Source: Dryocosmus kuriphilus
Taxonomy: Eukaryota > Arthropoda > Insecta > Hymenoptera > Cynipidae
Length of the DNA: 64,000 bases
Direction: 5' to 3'
NCBI GenBank assembly: GCA_038277395.1
Contig: CM076189.1
Span: 208,112,011-208,176,010, forward strand
In this document: one piece after another, positions 44,033 to 54,549 of the stretch
Position numbering within the stretch: position 1 is the first letter of the stretch
Layout of the letters: every line of letters begins with the position of its first letter
Notes under the pieces: generated by a model
The model's input: only the letters and a program-made list of their open reading frames with translations
Told to the model about the DNA's origin: nothing
Database searches by the model: none
Position numbers and translations under genes: made by a program

Positions 44033-44694
44033 AAAATGTTAATTGAAAAAAACCATTCTGATGATAAGAGGCGAGGGAATGCATCGAAAACAAGCACTCC
44101 GATGCTGAGAGGCGAGAGGACTTACGGAAAATTCCACTTTATCCCCCTCACCCCGGAATAGGAGCGATTTAAGTGAAATTGAGCACAATTGAATAGCTCT
44201 CCTGAAAACATTCAACATATCATTCTTTATCTTTCAATTAGAAGCGCATTCCTTGAAATAATCGAAAATTTTACTCTTTGCTATCACAGCGTCATCTGTC
44301 GCGAATCGAACAATTTTTTTGAGTAAAACTTACATATTTTTTAATGCATAATCCGAATCCGCAATGCAACATAGAGGTTCCCATTTGAAATTTCAAATTC
44401 AGAGTACTCCTATTAACTTTACTTTCAATTTTCAAAGTCGTTAAACTGTAGGACCTCCGAAAAAAACTTCCAATTTCTGTCGTGGTTTAAAACAGCGGAT
44501 GTCTCTAGAGTTACGTTAAAACTTAGCTTAAACAATTCTAAAGAAATTCTGTGATAAGGAGAAATAATTTTATACTTGTTCGTGCATCTTTCTCAATTAA
44601 CTCCTTTCAAACTCAAACTATTCTGTGATTGGTGATGTTGAAAATGTTAGTGATTATTGTTACTTCTGTGATTACATCCTACACTCCTTCAACG

Positions 44695-44760
44695 TAACGT
44701 ATATCACACACACAGAGAGGGGGGGGGGGGGGGGGGCTGGGAGGGAGAGGGGAGAGACCA
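44695..44760. repeat. CA/GA microsatellite with an 18-base G run
   Basis: CACACACAGAGA is followed by a G run and GGGAGGGAGAGGGGAGAGA. The rest of 44420-45490 has no recognisable gene or repeat. Confidence 0.85.
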
Positions 44761-45493
44761 CGCCAAATGAGATAGACATGTCGCATGCTCCCATTTTCAA
44801 TTTTACATTCATAATAGCATGATTATTTATTGTGCATACGTATTAATTAATTTCGATTTTTCATGGCACTGAATAGGACCCCTATCCGAGGTCGAAACGT
44901 CTACCAAATTTTTAAAAAAAATTTAAAAGCAAAAAAATTAAAACAAAAATTTTCTTTTTTAATTTTTTAATTTTTCACCATATTTAGATAAAATATGTAC
45001 ATATATAACTATTAATTTTAGAACCTAATTGCCAAAAAAATTATTTTCCTTAAACATTGAATATTTGGGTCAGTCAGAAAAACGGCATCTTTCCATAAAA
45101 GAGTCACGGAACAATTTTAAATCACGATTTTGTTACATAAAGTATAGTGTGCACCATGAAGTCAAAGTAATACAATGTAATACTCGTCTCTGACTTGTAT
45201 TGCAAAATCATAGTCGACTTATAAAGACCGACTTTAGCTCATTGGTACACAATGTACTATTTGACCCTTGCTTGCTTTCGAATAGGTTTAAAATAGACCA
45301 GGATATGCCCTGAAATAGACCTCCAATCATTTAACAATTAAAATAAAGTTTTTGAACTTTGTTATTAAAGACAATAATTTACCAAGTGTTTCAATTTTTA
45401 ATCGGAAGACAAGACATGAAGCTATAAAAAATGAGGTTGCAGATGAGGTGTTATAAAAGAATGATCCATATTTAGCGTCGGAAATGAAATAAA

Positions 45494-45712
45494 TTAAAAA
45501 CAAAACTTACTTCGACATTTATTTTCGCAACATTGGGAACTTCTTATGCATGGAAAACCATCCGGAAGACAGTTGGGTGATGATGTAGTATTGATAGGAG
45601 CCGATGTAGTACTTATAGGAGCTGATGTAGTTGGACTAGCCGTGGTAGGACCTTGTGCGTTGCTCCCAACAAGAAGGCCCACAAACAAAAGAGAAATAAT
45701 AGCGTACTTCAT
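45494..45712 (-). CDS. secreted inhibitor-cystine-knot (knottin) peptide with Thr/Ser/Pro-rich linker
   Basis: The 72-residue frame starts with a clear signal peptide (MKYAIISLLFVGLLVGSNA, cleavage likely after NAQ or nearby). A 27-residue Thr/Ser/Pro-rich linker follows, with a repeated TTSAPI(S/N) motif and NTT/NTS glycosylation-type sites. The C-terminal domain has six Cys in the spacing C-x6-C-x5-CC-x3-C-x4-C, the classic inhibitor cystine knot, ending in CF. The product is presumably extracellular. Knottins of this size act as ion-channel ligands, venom components, protease inhibitors or antimicrobial peptides; the sequence alone does not say which. There is one exon, unless a donor-like GTAAGT near 45504 is used. 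It is the only intact non-transposon gene I can support here. Confidence 0.75.
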   Translation of the reverse strand: MKYAIISLLFVGLLVGSNAQGPTTASPTTSAPISTTSAPINTTSSPNCLPDGFPCIRSSQCCENKCRSKFCF

Positions 45713-45722
45713 TTTGATGAAT

Positions 45723-45760
45723 AAATGATATCTGTTCTCATTCTCACAAGGTTTATATAC
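45723..45760 (-). promoter_or_regulatory. TATA box and initiator of the knottin gene
   Basis: On the minus strand GTATATAAAC (45751-45760) is followed by an arthropod-type initiator TCATTT (45723-45728), about 28 bp between TATA and the predicted start. That leaves a leader of roughly 14 nt before the ATG at 45712. A possible polyadenylation signal ATTAAA lies at 45397-45402. 45760-46080 has no other feature. Confidence 0.6.
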
Positions 45761-46079
45761 CCTTTTGCATCAAGGAAAATGCATACGTCTTTAAGGAAAA
45801 CATCTGATATCTTTTTCTGATTTTCCGCCTAGAATCTGCCTAATGTAAACAGTGAAGTTTAATCTGGTTTGATCCCACGGAAAATATTCTAGATATAGTT
45901 TATTGCGCTGAAAAAAAGAGTTTCAGTTTGAACCGAAAAAAGTGCCGACCAACTTACTGAATCAAATTTGAACCACATTTGGTTTAATTCCAGCGATTTA
46001 ATAAGCAATTCAATTGCTTTTCAATTTTGACACTGATCATGACAGCAAACATACCTGATGGGCCGTACAGAAAAAGACA

Positions 46080-46735
46080 TATTACATTCTCATCTCAATG
46101 AGAAGGTATTAGTTTTATGTGAAAACTGACTTTCGCGGATTTCATGAAATCTCGACGTTTCATGACCCCCTGAATCCGAAAAAAAAGGTTTTACGTTGGT
46201 GTCTGTCTGTCGTTGTTGTCGTCGTTGTCGTCGTTGTTGTCGTCGTAGTCTGTGGACACGATAACTTTCGAAGGACTAATCGGATTGGATTGCGCTTTGG
46301 CACACTTCTTTAAAGTGTAAAAAGTAAGGACGAGTTCGTTAACCGGCCAGTTTTGACCAACGGTTATGGTTTTATCCATCAAAAACGGTTTTCACAAAAT
46401 CAAAAAATCCATTTTCCGGCTAAACTATGAGAGATACAAAAAAAATGTAAGGAAGTAAAATTGTTCACCTCAAAAAGTTCTACAAATTTGCTCTTTATCA
46501 TTTGTTTGATCAGACGCGGAGTTTTTGAGTTATTCGTGAAATATGTTATGAAATATAAAGAAAACCACTTTTCAGCGACTAATCGGATTGTATAGTTATT
46601 GAAAAATCTGCCCGCTATACTCAGGCGCACATTCTCATCACCTGTCTCGCGCTCACCAATCAATGAATTTATATCTAAAACGTAAATTTCTTCATTTTTT
46701 ACACAGTTTGGCTGAAAAATGCAATTTTTACATTC
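46080..46735. mobile_element. CATTCTCATC-family fragments
   Basis: The module ACATTCTCATCTCAATGAGA with GGATTTCATGAAATCTCGAC opens the copy at 46083. A GTC/GTT trinucleotide tract, the MDKTITVGQ frame on the minus strand and the AAACTATGAGAGATAC module follow. Near 46608 the hairpin terminus CTGCCCGCTATACTCAGGCG with CATTCTCATCACC begins another copy. Confidence 0.65.
46191..46382 (-). CDS. MDKTITVGQ-family short frame, copy 3
   Basis: The 63-residue frame reads MMDKTITVGQNWPVNELVLT, FYTLKKCAKAQSNPISPSKV, a short Asp/Asn run and RQTPT. Here the tail is out of register with the KTIFSDSG tail of the longer copies. Whether it is expressed is unknown. Confidence 0.35.
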   Translation of the reverse strand: MMDKTITVGQNWPVNELVLTFYTLKKCAKAQSNPISPSKVIVSTDYDDNNDDNDDNNDRQTPT

Positions 46736-47091
46736 TCATCAGAGAAGGTATTAGATTTATGCAAAATTTGACTTTCGCGGATTTCATGAAATCTCCACGT
46801 TTTAAGACTTCCTGAATCCGAAAAAATGGTTTTTACGACCGTGTCTGTCTGTCTGTTGGCGTTGTCGTCGTTGTCGTCGTTGTCGTCGTTGTCTTTGTCG
46901 TCGTTGTCGTCGTTGTCGTTGTCGTCGTTGTCGTTGTCGTCGTTGTCGTCGTCTGTTCCCACGATAACTTTCGAAGGACTAATCGGATTGGATTGCGCTT
47001 TGGCACACTACTTTAAGGTCCAAAAAGAAAGGACGAGTTCGTGAACCAGCGGTTTTTGACCAACGGTTATGGTTTTATCCATCAAAAATGG
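46699..47091 (-). pseudogene. MDKTITVGQ-family frame, copy 4, one stop
   Basis: A TAG replaces a Lys codon after WTLK (about 47009). The rest stays in register through a long Asp/Asn run to NRQTDTVVKTIFSDSGSLKT and WRFHEIRESQ. The Asp/Asn tract is encoded by a GAC/AAC trinucleotide repeat that preserves frame. Confidence 0.4.
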
Positions 47092-48251
47092 TTTACACAA
47101 AATCAAGAAATTCATTTTCCGACTAAACTGTGAGAGATACAAAAAAAATGTAAGGAAGTAAAATTGTTCAACTCAAAAAGATCTACAACTTTTGCCTTAA
47201 CCATTTTTTGATAAAATGAACGGTTTTTGTTTTAATCAAGAAAACGATATTAAAATTTAAAAACTCTGGTTTCCCGCCAAAATATTCAAGATAAAGAAAA
47301 ATAGTAAAGAACAAAGTTGTTCAATTTAAAAAGATCTACAAATTTTGTTTCAACCATTTTTTGATAAAATGCACGGTTTTTGTTTTAATCGATAAAACGT
47401 TATTAAAAATGAAAAATTTCAAATTTCCCGCCAAATTATGGAAGATACGGAAAAATAATAATAAACAAAATTGTTCGCCTCAGAAAGGTCTACAAATTTG
47501 CTTTCTATCATTTTTTGATCAGATGCGTAGTTTTTTGAGTTATTCGTGAAACATTGTATGAAATATAAAGCAAACCACTTTTCAGCAAAACTGTGCAAGA
47601 TATGAGAAAATATTAACAAGCAGAATTGTTCACCTTGGAAAGAGCTACAAAATTTATTCGTTAAGACTCATCGTTTTACTTTTAAGAATCGAAATCCTCT
47701 ATTGTGAAAATTTGGAAAATCACTAAAAAACTTTACCAATCTACAATGCGTTTTAAAAAATGTAATTATCGAGCGCGAAGCGCGAGTGTCATGATGAGAA
47801 TGTATTCCTTAAGGGCGATAGAGCCTTAAGTAAAATAATTTCTTTTGGAATTTTTAATTTAAAGGTTTATACCATCCAGAAACACCGAGCGCGTAACGCG
47901 AGTTGAGTAATCTATCGAGCGCGAAGCGCGAGTCAAATGTCGAGCGCGAAGCGCGAGTGCCAACAGACGCGCGCCCTAGGCGCGCTCATACTCCGTGCGA
48001 AGCGCGGCGCGCGAAGCGCGTGATGAGAATGTGCCCGCAAAGCGGGCAGATTTTTTTTTGTTGTTTTTGAATAAGGGTGAAAAGCTGTTGGTTGCTGCCA
48101 AAATTACTTCCTGAAAAGAAAGAAAAAATAAAGAAAAATTTTCTTCAGTTCGCGCAACGATGTTGATAATCAAAATAAAGAAAATGCGGTTATTTCTTAG
48201 ACTTTTAAGGCCGCAAATTTTTTTACATTCTCATCAGAGAAGGTATTAGAT

Positions 48252-48380
48252 TTATGACAAAATTTGACTTTCGCGGATTTCATGAAATCTCCACGTTTTA
48301 AGACCTCCTGAATCCGAAAAAATGGTTTTTACGACCGTGTCTGTCTGTCTGTTGGCGTTGTCGTCGTTGTTGTCGTCGTT

Positions 48381-48418
<38 letters not shown>

Positions 48419-48551
48419 CTGTTCCCACGATAACTTTCGAAGGACTAATCGGATTGGATTGCGCTTTGGCACACTTCTTTAAGGTCCAGAAAGAAAGGAC
48501 GAGTTCGTTAACCAGCGGTTTTTGACCAACGGTTATGGTTTTATCCATCAA
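48252..48551 (-). CDS. MDKTITVGQ-family short frame, copy 5 (99 residues)
   Basis: The frame is uninterrupted: MMDKTITVGQKPLVNELVLS, FWTLKKCAKAQSNPISPSKV, an Asp/Asn run of about 21 residues, NRQTDTVVKTIFSDSGGLKT and WRFHEIRESQIL. The mixture of an acidic low-complexity centre and conserved ends recurs in eight places in the window. No known domain is recognised. It could be a genuine small protein of the repeat or a by-product of a frame-preserving trinucleotide repeat. Confidence 0.4.
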
Positions 48552-49481
48552 AAACGGTTTTCACAAAATTAAAAAATCCATTTTCCGGCTAAACTATCAG
48601 AGATACAAAAAAAACGTAAGAAAGTAAAATTATTCATCTCAAAAAAATCTACAAATTTTGTCTTAACCGTTTTTTGATACAATGAACGGTTTTTGTTTTA
48701 ATCAAGAAAACGCTATTAAAATTAAAAAACTGTGGTTTCCTGCCAAAATATTCAAGATACCAAAAAATGGTAAAGAACAAAGTTGTTCAATTTAAAAAGA
48801 TCTACAAATTTTGTTTTAACCATTTTTTCATAAAATGCACGGTTTTTGTTTTAATCGATAAAACGTTATTAAAAATGAAAAATTTCAAATTTCCCGCCAA
48901 ATTATGGAAGATACGGAAAAATAATAATAAACAAAATTGTTCGCCTCCGAAAGGTCTACTTTGCTTTCTATCATTTTTTTGATCAGATGCGTAGTTTTTG
49001 AGTTATTCGTGAAACATTGTATGAAATATAAAGCAAACCACTTTTCAGCAAAACTGTGCAAGATATGAGAAAATATTAACAAGCAGAATTGTTCACCTTG
49101 GAAAGAGCTACAAAATTTATTCGTTAAGACTCATCGTTTTACTTTTAAGAATCGAAATCCTCTATTGTGAAAATTTGGAAAATCACTAAAAAACTTTACC
49201 AATCTACAATGCGTTTTAAAAAATGTAATTATCGAGCGCGAAGCGCGAAGCGCGAGTGCCAACAGACGCGCGCCCTAGGCGCTCTCATACTTCGCGCGAA
49301 GCGCGTGATGAGAATGTGCCCGCAAAGCGGGCAGATTTTTTTTTGTTGTTTTCGAATAAGGGTGAAAAGCTGTTGGTTGCTGCCAAAATTACTTCCTGAA
49401 AAGAAAAAAAAAATAAAGAAAAATTTTCTTCAGTTCGCGCAACGATGTTGATAATCAAAATAAAGAAAATGCGGTTATTTC

Positions 49482-49664
49482 TTAGTCTTTGAAGGCCGCA
49501 AATTTTTTTACATTCTCATCAGAGAAGGTATTAGATTTATGCAAAATTTGACTTTCGCGGATTTCATGAAATCTCCACGTTTTAAGACCTCCTGAATCCG
49601 AAAAAATGGTTTTTACGACCGTGCCTGTCTGTCTGTTGGCGTTGTCGTCGTTGTTGTCGTCGTT

Positions 49665-49708
<44 letters not shown>

Positions 49709-49841
49709 CTTTTCCCACGATAACTTTCGAAGCACTAATCGGATTGGATTGCGCTTTGGCACACTTCTTTAAGGTCCAAAGAGAAAGGACGAGTTCGTTA
49801 ACCAGCGGTTTTTGACCAACGGTTATGGTTTTATCCATCAA
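49482..49841 (-). CDS. MDKTITVGQ-family short frame, copy 6 (119 residues)
   Basis: It is nearly identical to copy 5 but continues further at the C-terminus (QILHKSNTFSDENVKKF), and its Asp/Asn run is slightly longer. The length difference of the run is a multiple of three bases, so register is kept. Confidence 0.4.
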
Positions 49842-50947
49842 AAACGGTTTTCACAAAATTAAAAAATCCATTTTCCGGCTAAACTATCAGAGATACAAAA
49901 AAAAACGTAAGAAAGTAAAATTATTCATCTCAAAAAAATCTACAAATTTGGTCTTAACCGTTTTTTGATACAATGAACGGTTTTTGTTTTAATCAAGAAA
50001 ACGCTATTAAAATTAAAAAACTGTGGTTTCCTGCCAAAATATTCAAGATACCAAAAAATGGTAAAGAACAAAGTTGTTCAATTTAAAAAGATCTATAAAT
50101 TCTGTTTCAACCATTTTTTGATAAAATGCACGGTTTTTGTTTTAATCGATAAAACGTTATTAAAAATAAAAAATTCCAAATTTCCCGCCAAACTATGCAA
50201 GATACGGAAAATTAATATGAACAAAGTTGTTCGCCTAAAAAAGATTTATAAATTTGCTCTCCGTGATTTTTTTGAGCAGATGCGTAGTTTTTGAGTTATT
50301 CGTAAAATATGTTATGAAATATAAAGAAAACCACTTTTCAGGAAAACTATGCAAGATATGAGAAAATATTAACAAGCAGAATTGTTCACCTTGGAAAGAG
50401 CTGCAAAATTTATTTATAAGACTCATCGTTTTACTTTTAAGAATCGAAATCCTCTATTGTGAAAATTTGGAAAATCACAAAAAAACTTTACCAATCTACA
50501 ATGTGTTTTAAAAAAATGTAATAAGCGCGCGAAGCGCGAGTGTCATGATGAGAATGCATTCCTTAAGGGCGATAGAGCCTTAAGTAAAATAATTTCTTTT
50601 GTAATTTCTAATTTAAAGGTTTATACGATCTATAAACACCGAGCGCGTAGCGCGAGGTGAATAATCTATCGAGCGCGAAGCGTGAGTGCCGTAAATAACG
50701 TATCGAGCGCGAAGCGCGAGTCAAATGTCGAGCGCGAAGCGCAAGTGCCAACAGACGCGCGCCCTAGGCGCGCTCATACTTCGCGTGGCGCGCGTAGCGC
50801 GCGATGAGAATGTGCCCGCACAGCGGGCAGATTTTTTTTATCAGAATACATGGAAAAAGTTGTATATTGCATCGACATGTGTACTCATGCAGTATAAACT
50901 CAATACAAAATTATTGTATATTCTCGCATTGATTTTAAAGTAATGAA

Positions 50948-51245
50948 TAAATGTTAAAAAGTATGAGAAATGACATACTTTTTGTTCGTTTGAGGCCAGA
51001 TATTTTTTTCTCTGGTTTCAACGATCTGAAAAAGTTTCCCAAACTACCACACTTATGCCTACACAGTCTAGAGCCTAGAAGAAAATATCTTATGTTCACA
51101 CATGGATATTAACTTAATGAGGATTAGTAAAAAGCATGGGAAATGACATATTTCTTGTTCGATTGAGACAAAAATATTCCTTTTCTTGTTTTAACAAACT
51201 GAAAAGATTTCCTAATACTACCAAACTTATGCCTATACAGTTTAA
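50948..51245. repeat. two direct repeats, spacing 173 bp
   Basis: GTATGAGAAATGACATACTT at 50961 recurs as GCATGGGAAATGACATATTT at 51134, and AAACTTATGCCTA(C/T)ACAGT recurs likewise. It lies between two CATTCTCATC-family blocks and shares its end with 52480-52500. Confidence 0.8.
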
Positions 51246-52128
51246 ACTTAAAAAAAAATCTGCCCGCTTCGCGGGCACATTCTCGTCACGTGCTCAGCGC
51301 GCCGCGCTTCGCGCGAAGTATGAGCGCGCCTAAATCGCGTGGTCTGACGGTCGTCGCGCTTCGCGCTCCGATATATTTAAGCCTCGCGCTTCGCGCTCGG
51401 ATGTTTTTGATCCTTGCACATCGTGCTCGGTATTCGTTACGTGGGTCTTAAAATTTCAAAACACCTACTTTTAATGAGATTATTAAATTTTAATTTTTTA
51501 TTAAAAATTACAAAAGAAATTATTTTACTAAAGGCCCTTTCGACTTTAAGGAATACATTCTCATCATGACACTCGCGCTTCGCGCTCGGCAATTAAATTT
51601 TTTTTTAAACACACTGCAGATTGGTAAAGTTTATTTTGTGATTTTCCAAATTTTCACAATGCAGGATTTCGATTCTTAAAAGTAAAACGACGAGTCTTAT
51701 AAATAAATTTTGTATCTCTTTCCAAGGTGAACAATTCTGCTTGTTAATATTTTCTCATATCTTGCATAGTTTTGGTGAAAAGTGGTTTTCTTTATATTTC
51801 ATAACATATTTCACGAATAACTCAAAAACTACGCGTCTGTTCAAAAAAAAACGATATAAAGAAAATTTTTAGATTCTTTTCAGGTGAACAACTTTGTTTA
51901 TTATCATTTTTTCGTATCTTGCATAGTTTGGCAGGAAATTTGAAATTTTTATTTTTAATAAAATTTTATCAATTAAAACAAAACCCGTGGATTTCATCAA
52001 AAAATGGTTTTAAAAAAATTTGTAGATTTTTTTAAGGTGAACAATTTTACTCTCTACTGTTTTTTTTTTTTTCGTATCTCGCATATTTTAGCCGGAAAAC
52101 TGATTTTTTGATTTTGTGAAAACGGTTT

Positions 52129-52314
52129 TTGATAGATAAAACCATAACCACCGGTCAAAAACCGCTAGTTAACGAACTGATCCTTTCTTTTTGCACCCTG
52201 AAGAAGTGTGCTAAAGCACAATCCAATCCGATTAGTCATTCGAAAGTTATTGTGGGAACAGACGTCGACGAAAACGACAACAACGACGACAACGACAGAC
52301 AGACACCGTCTTAA
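52129..52314 (+). CDS. MDKTITVGQ-family short frame, copy 7
   Basis: The 61-residue frame reads MIDKTITTGQKPLVNELILS, FCTLKKCAKAQSNPISHSKV, then a short mixed Asp/Asn/Glu run and RQTPS. It ends out of register with the long tail. Confidence 0.35.
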   Translation: MIDKTITTGQKPLVNELILSFCTLKKCAKAQSNPISHSKVIVGTDVDENDNNDDNDRQTPS

Positions 52315-52478
52315 AAACCGTTTTTTCAGATTCAGGGGATCATAAAACGTCGAGATTTCATGAAATCCGCGAAAGTGATTTTTCACATAAAACTAATACC
52401 TTTTCATTGAGATGAGAATATAAAAAATATTGATGTTCACACAGTGATGCTAATAATTGATGTAATTTTTTCTGTGGT

Positions 52479-52694
52479 CTAAACTGTGTAGGCATAAGCC
52501 TGGTTGTCGCTGTCGTTGTCGTTGTTGTCATCCACGTCGTCGTCGTCGTCGTCGTTGGAGTCTGTTCCCACGATAACTTTCGAAGGACTAATCGGATCGG
52601 ATTGCGCTTCAGCACACTTCTTTAGGGGGTATAAGGTAAGGATGATTTCTTTAACCAGCGGTTTTGGACCAGTGGTTATGGTTTTATCCATCAA
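52479..52694 (-). CDS. MDKTITVGQ-family short frame, copy 8
   Basis: The 71-residue frame reads MMDKTITTGPKPLVKEIILT, LYPLKKCAEAQSDPISPSKV, then an Asp-rich run; the C-terminus (NQAYAYTV) is new because the module is joined to different sequence. Confidence 0.35.
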   Translation of the reverse strand: MMDKTITTGPKPLVKEIILTLYPLKKCAEAQSDPISPSKVIVGTDSNDDDDDDVDDNNDNDSDNQAYAYTV

Positions 52695-53471
52695 AAACTG
52701 TTTTCACAAAATAAAAAAATCTTTTTTCCCGCTAAACTATGCAAGACACAAGAAAACAGAAGAGGGTAAAATTGTTCATCTAAAAAAAAATCTACAAATT
52801 TTGTTTGAACCATTTTTTGATAAAGTTCACGGTTTTTGTTTTAATCGAGAAAATGTTATTAAAAATAAAGAACTCAAATTTCCCGCCAAACTAGGCAAGA
52901 TGCGAAAAAAATGATAATAAGCAAAGTTATATAAGCAGAATTGTGCAGCTTGGAAAGAGCTACAAAATTTGTTTTTAAGACTCCTCGTATCTAAATCCTG
53001 CATTGTGAAAATTTGGAACATCACAAAAAACTTTACCAATCTACAATGTGTTTAAAAAAAAATTAATTGTCGAGCGCGAAGCGCGAGTATCATGATGAGA
53101 ATGTATTCCTTAAGGTCGATAGAGCCTTAAGTAAAATCATTCCTTTTGTAATTTTTAATAAAAAATCCGAATTTAATAACCTCATTAAAAGTAGGTGCTT
53201 TGAAATATTAAGACCCAAGTAACGAATACCGAGCACGATGTGCAAGGACCAATAACATCCGAGCGCGAAGCGCGAGTCTTAAATATATTGGAGCACGAAA
53301 CGCGACGATCACCAGACCGCGCGCCCTAGGCGAGCTCATACCTCGCGCGATGAGAGTGTGTCCGCGAGGCAAGCAGGTTTTTTTTTTATTGGGTTCATAC
53401 TGCACAGGTACACAAAACTCCAGTCAGAGGTAAATAAATAAACATAAAAAAATAGTAAATAATACATAAAT

Positions 53472-54222
53472 CATATTGGGAATGAAAACATACACCGCGC
53501 CAAAAGTAGCTGTGCGATTCGATCATATGGAGTAGTAGCAGTAATAAAAAAAATTTTTCAAGTTTAGAAAACGTTATTTTTGCACTTAGATAGGTTTTAT
53601 GGGTAAGGTGCATTGCTGTGTTCATTATGAACACATCGAAAGTCAACAAGCTTCGCAGTTTCTTGTGTCAGTCGTTACGACTAAAATGAATAAAAAGAAT
53701 AAAAACCAATGCTTGGAAGCGAATCTCAAATATACCAACCTGGAAAACAGTAATAATTTTCATCAAAATGTAAGGAGGATACCAGTAAATTCTTGCGGTT
53801 ATTCTCATTAATATTTCATTTTCACCACTACTCACTCCGTTTACTTAGCACCGCAATTTTTCCAAATAAGTTTTGCCTTATGATTTTTACATTTCCAAGC
53901 TTTGACACTTTATAAAAGCTTAAATTGAAATTTGTATTCATTTTGGAGTCACAACTGTTGACGCAACAACCTCCGAAACTTGCTGATTTTCGATGTTCCA
54001 CTGCAAATTCCATGTTTGAACCTAACAATAATTAACTCAAAGGGGCCTACAATTATTATAGCAATACATCTTACATTTATTTTCCACTTATTCATTAAAA
54101 CAAATGATGAATAAAGTTAAAGGCTACGTTTCTGCGTGTATTTTATACAATCATGTCGGCCATGTTGATTAGATCGCGTAGGAACCGACAGGGTCGAATA
54201 GCATGTTTAAATCCCCAATATA
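53472..54222. repeat. dispersed repeat, copy B (mariner-free empty site)
   Basis: It aligns with 29549-29650 plus 30943-31661. Conserved blocks extend from ACACCGCGCCAAAAGTAG to GCATGTTTAAATCCCCAATA. No frame is shared, so it is probably a non-coding mobile repeat. 54230-54420 shows nothing further. Confidence 0.85.
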
Positions 54223-54428
54223 ATAAATAAATGAGTGAATAATATTGTATTTCTTCTAGAAGCTTACTGTCAAAACTTGTAGACCAAACTACAAGGAAAT
54301 AGTTGATTAAAAAAAATATTTAGCTAAAAAAAGTTCTAGTTATTAATCGAATTTATAGTTAGAGACATGCCCTAACCGATGTATTAAATATAACGCTAGA
54401 AAAATGCACTCGCAGAAAACTCGCCACA

Positions 54429-54489
54429 CCGAGAATCGAACCCTAACCGCCTGAGTATGAATCGCGCACGCTATCCACTAGACTACTGA
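54429..54489 (-). other. tRNA-like segment (SINE head or tRNA pseudogene)
   Basis: On the minus strand TAGTCTAGTGG (box A) is followed by GGTTCGATTCT (box B) with tRNA-like spacing. The D stem has a mismatch and the anticodon stem does not pair well, so a working tRNA is unlikely. Confidence 0.45.
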
Positions 54490-54549
54490 ATATTATCATA
54501 CAATATATTCTTAACTTCAAAAGAGGTTCGCTAGATACACTGTAATGTT

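Larger units (their letters stand above)
42825..44412 (+). mobile_element. decayed Tc1/mariner-superfamily transposon with about 230-bp TIRs
   Basis: 42825-43052 and the reverse complement of 44175-44412 are clearly related. Shared blocks include CTCAAATGGGAACCT, CATTGCGGATTCGGATT, ATTTTCGATTATTTCAAGGA and ATGCGCTT. A broken transposase lies between them on the plus strand. Long TIRs are unusual for this superfamily, where 20-30 bp is common. The outer limits are uncertain by perhaps 20 bp. Confidence 0.8.
46735..50840. repeat. three tandem units (1.3-1.5 kb) of the CATTCTCATC family
   Basis: Units run about 46735-48225, 48226-49506 and 49507-50840; each opens with ACATTCTCATCAGAGAAGGT. Each then has a GTC/GTT trinucleotide tract, the MDKTITVGQ frame on the minus strand, and alternating AAAAAGATCTACAAATTTTG and CACGGTTTTTGTTTTAATCG modules. 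Two units carry a TCCTTAAGGGCGATAGAGCC hairpin, and all end in CGAGCGCGAAGCGCGAG words and a hairpin terminus (GCCCGCAAAGCGGGC). The second and third units are almost identical for most of their length. This is a satellite-like amplification of one transposon-like unit. Confidence 0.8.
51254..53390. mobile_element. CATTCTCATC-family element with long inverted ends
   Basis: The left end, AATCTGCCCGCTTCGCGGGC then ACATTCTCGTCACG and TATGAGCGCGCC, is matched inverted at the right end (GGCGAGCTCATACCTCGCGC, GATGAGAGTGTG, then GCAAGCAGG). The terminal inverted repeats exceed 80 bp, and each begins with its own GCCCGC/GCGGGC hairpin. Inside are two MDKTITVGQ frames facing each other (52129 plus, 52694 minus), so the element looks like two units joined head to head. 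Confidence 0.7.

Noticed and set aside
46826..47044. Leu/Ser-repeat frame on the plus strand (LSSLSSLSS) and its equivalents at 48322 and 49606
   Set aside because: It is the antisense of the GAC/AAC trinucleotide tract in the MDKTITVGQ frame and is not conserved at its ends.
54429..54489. Functional tRNA gene on the minus strand
   Set aside because: D and anticodon stems do not pair properly; more likely a SINE head or pseudogene.
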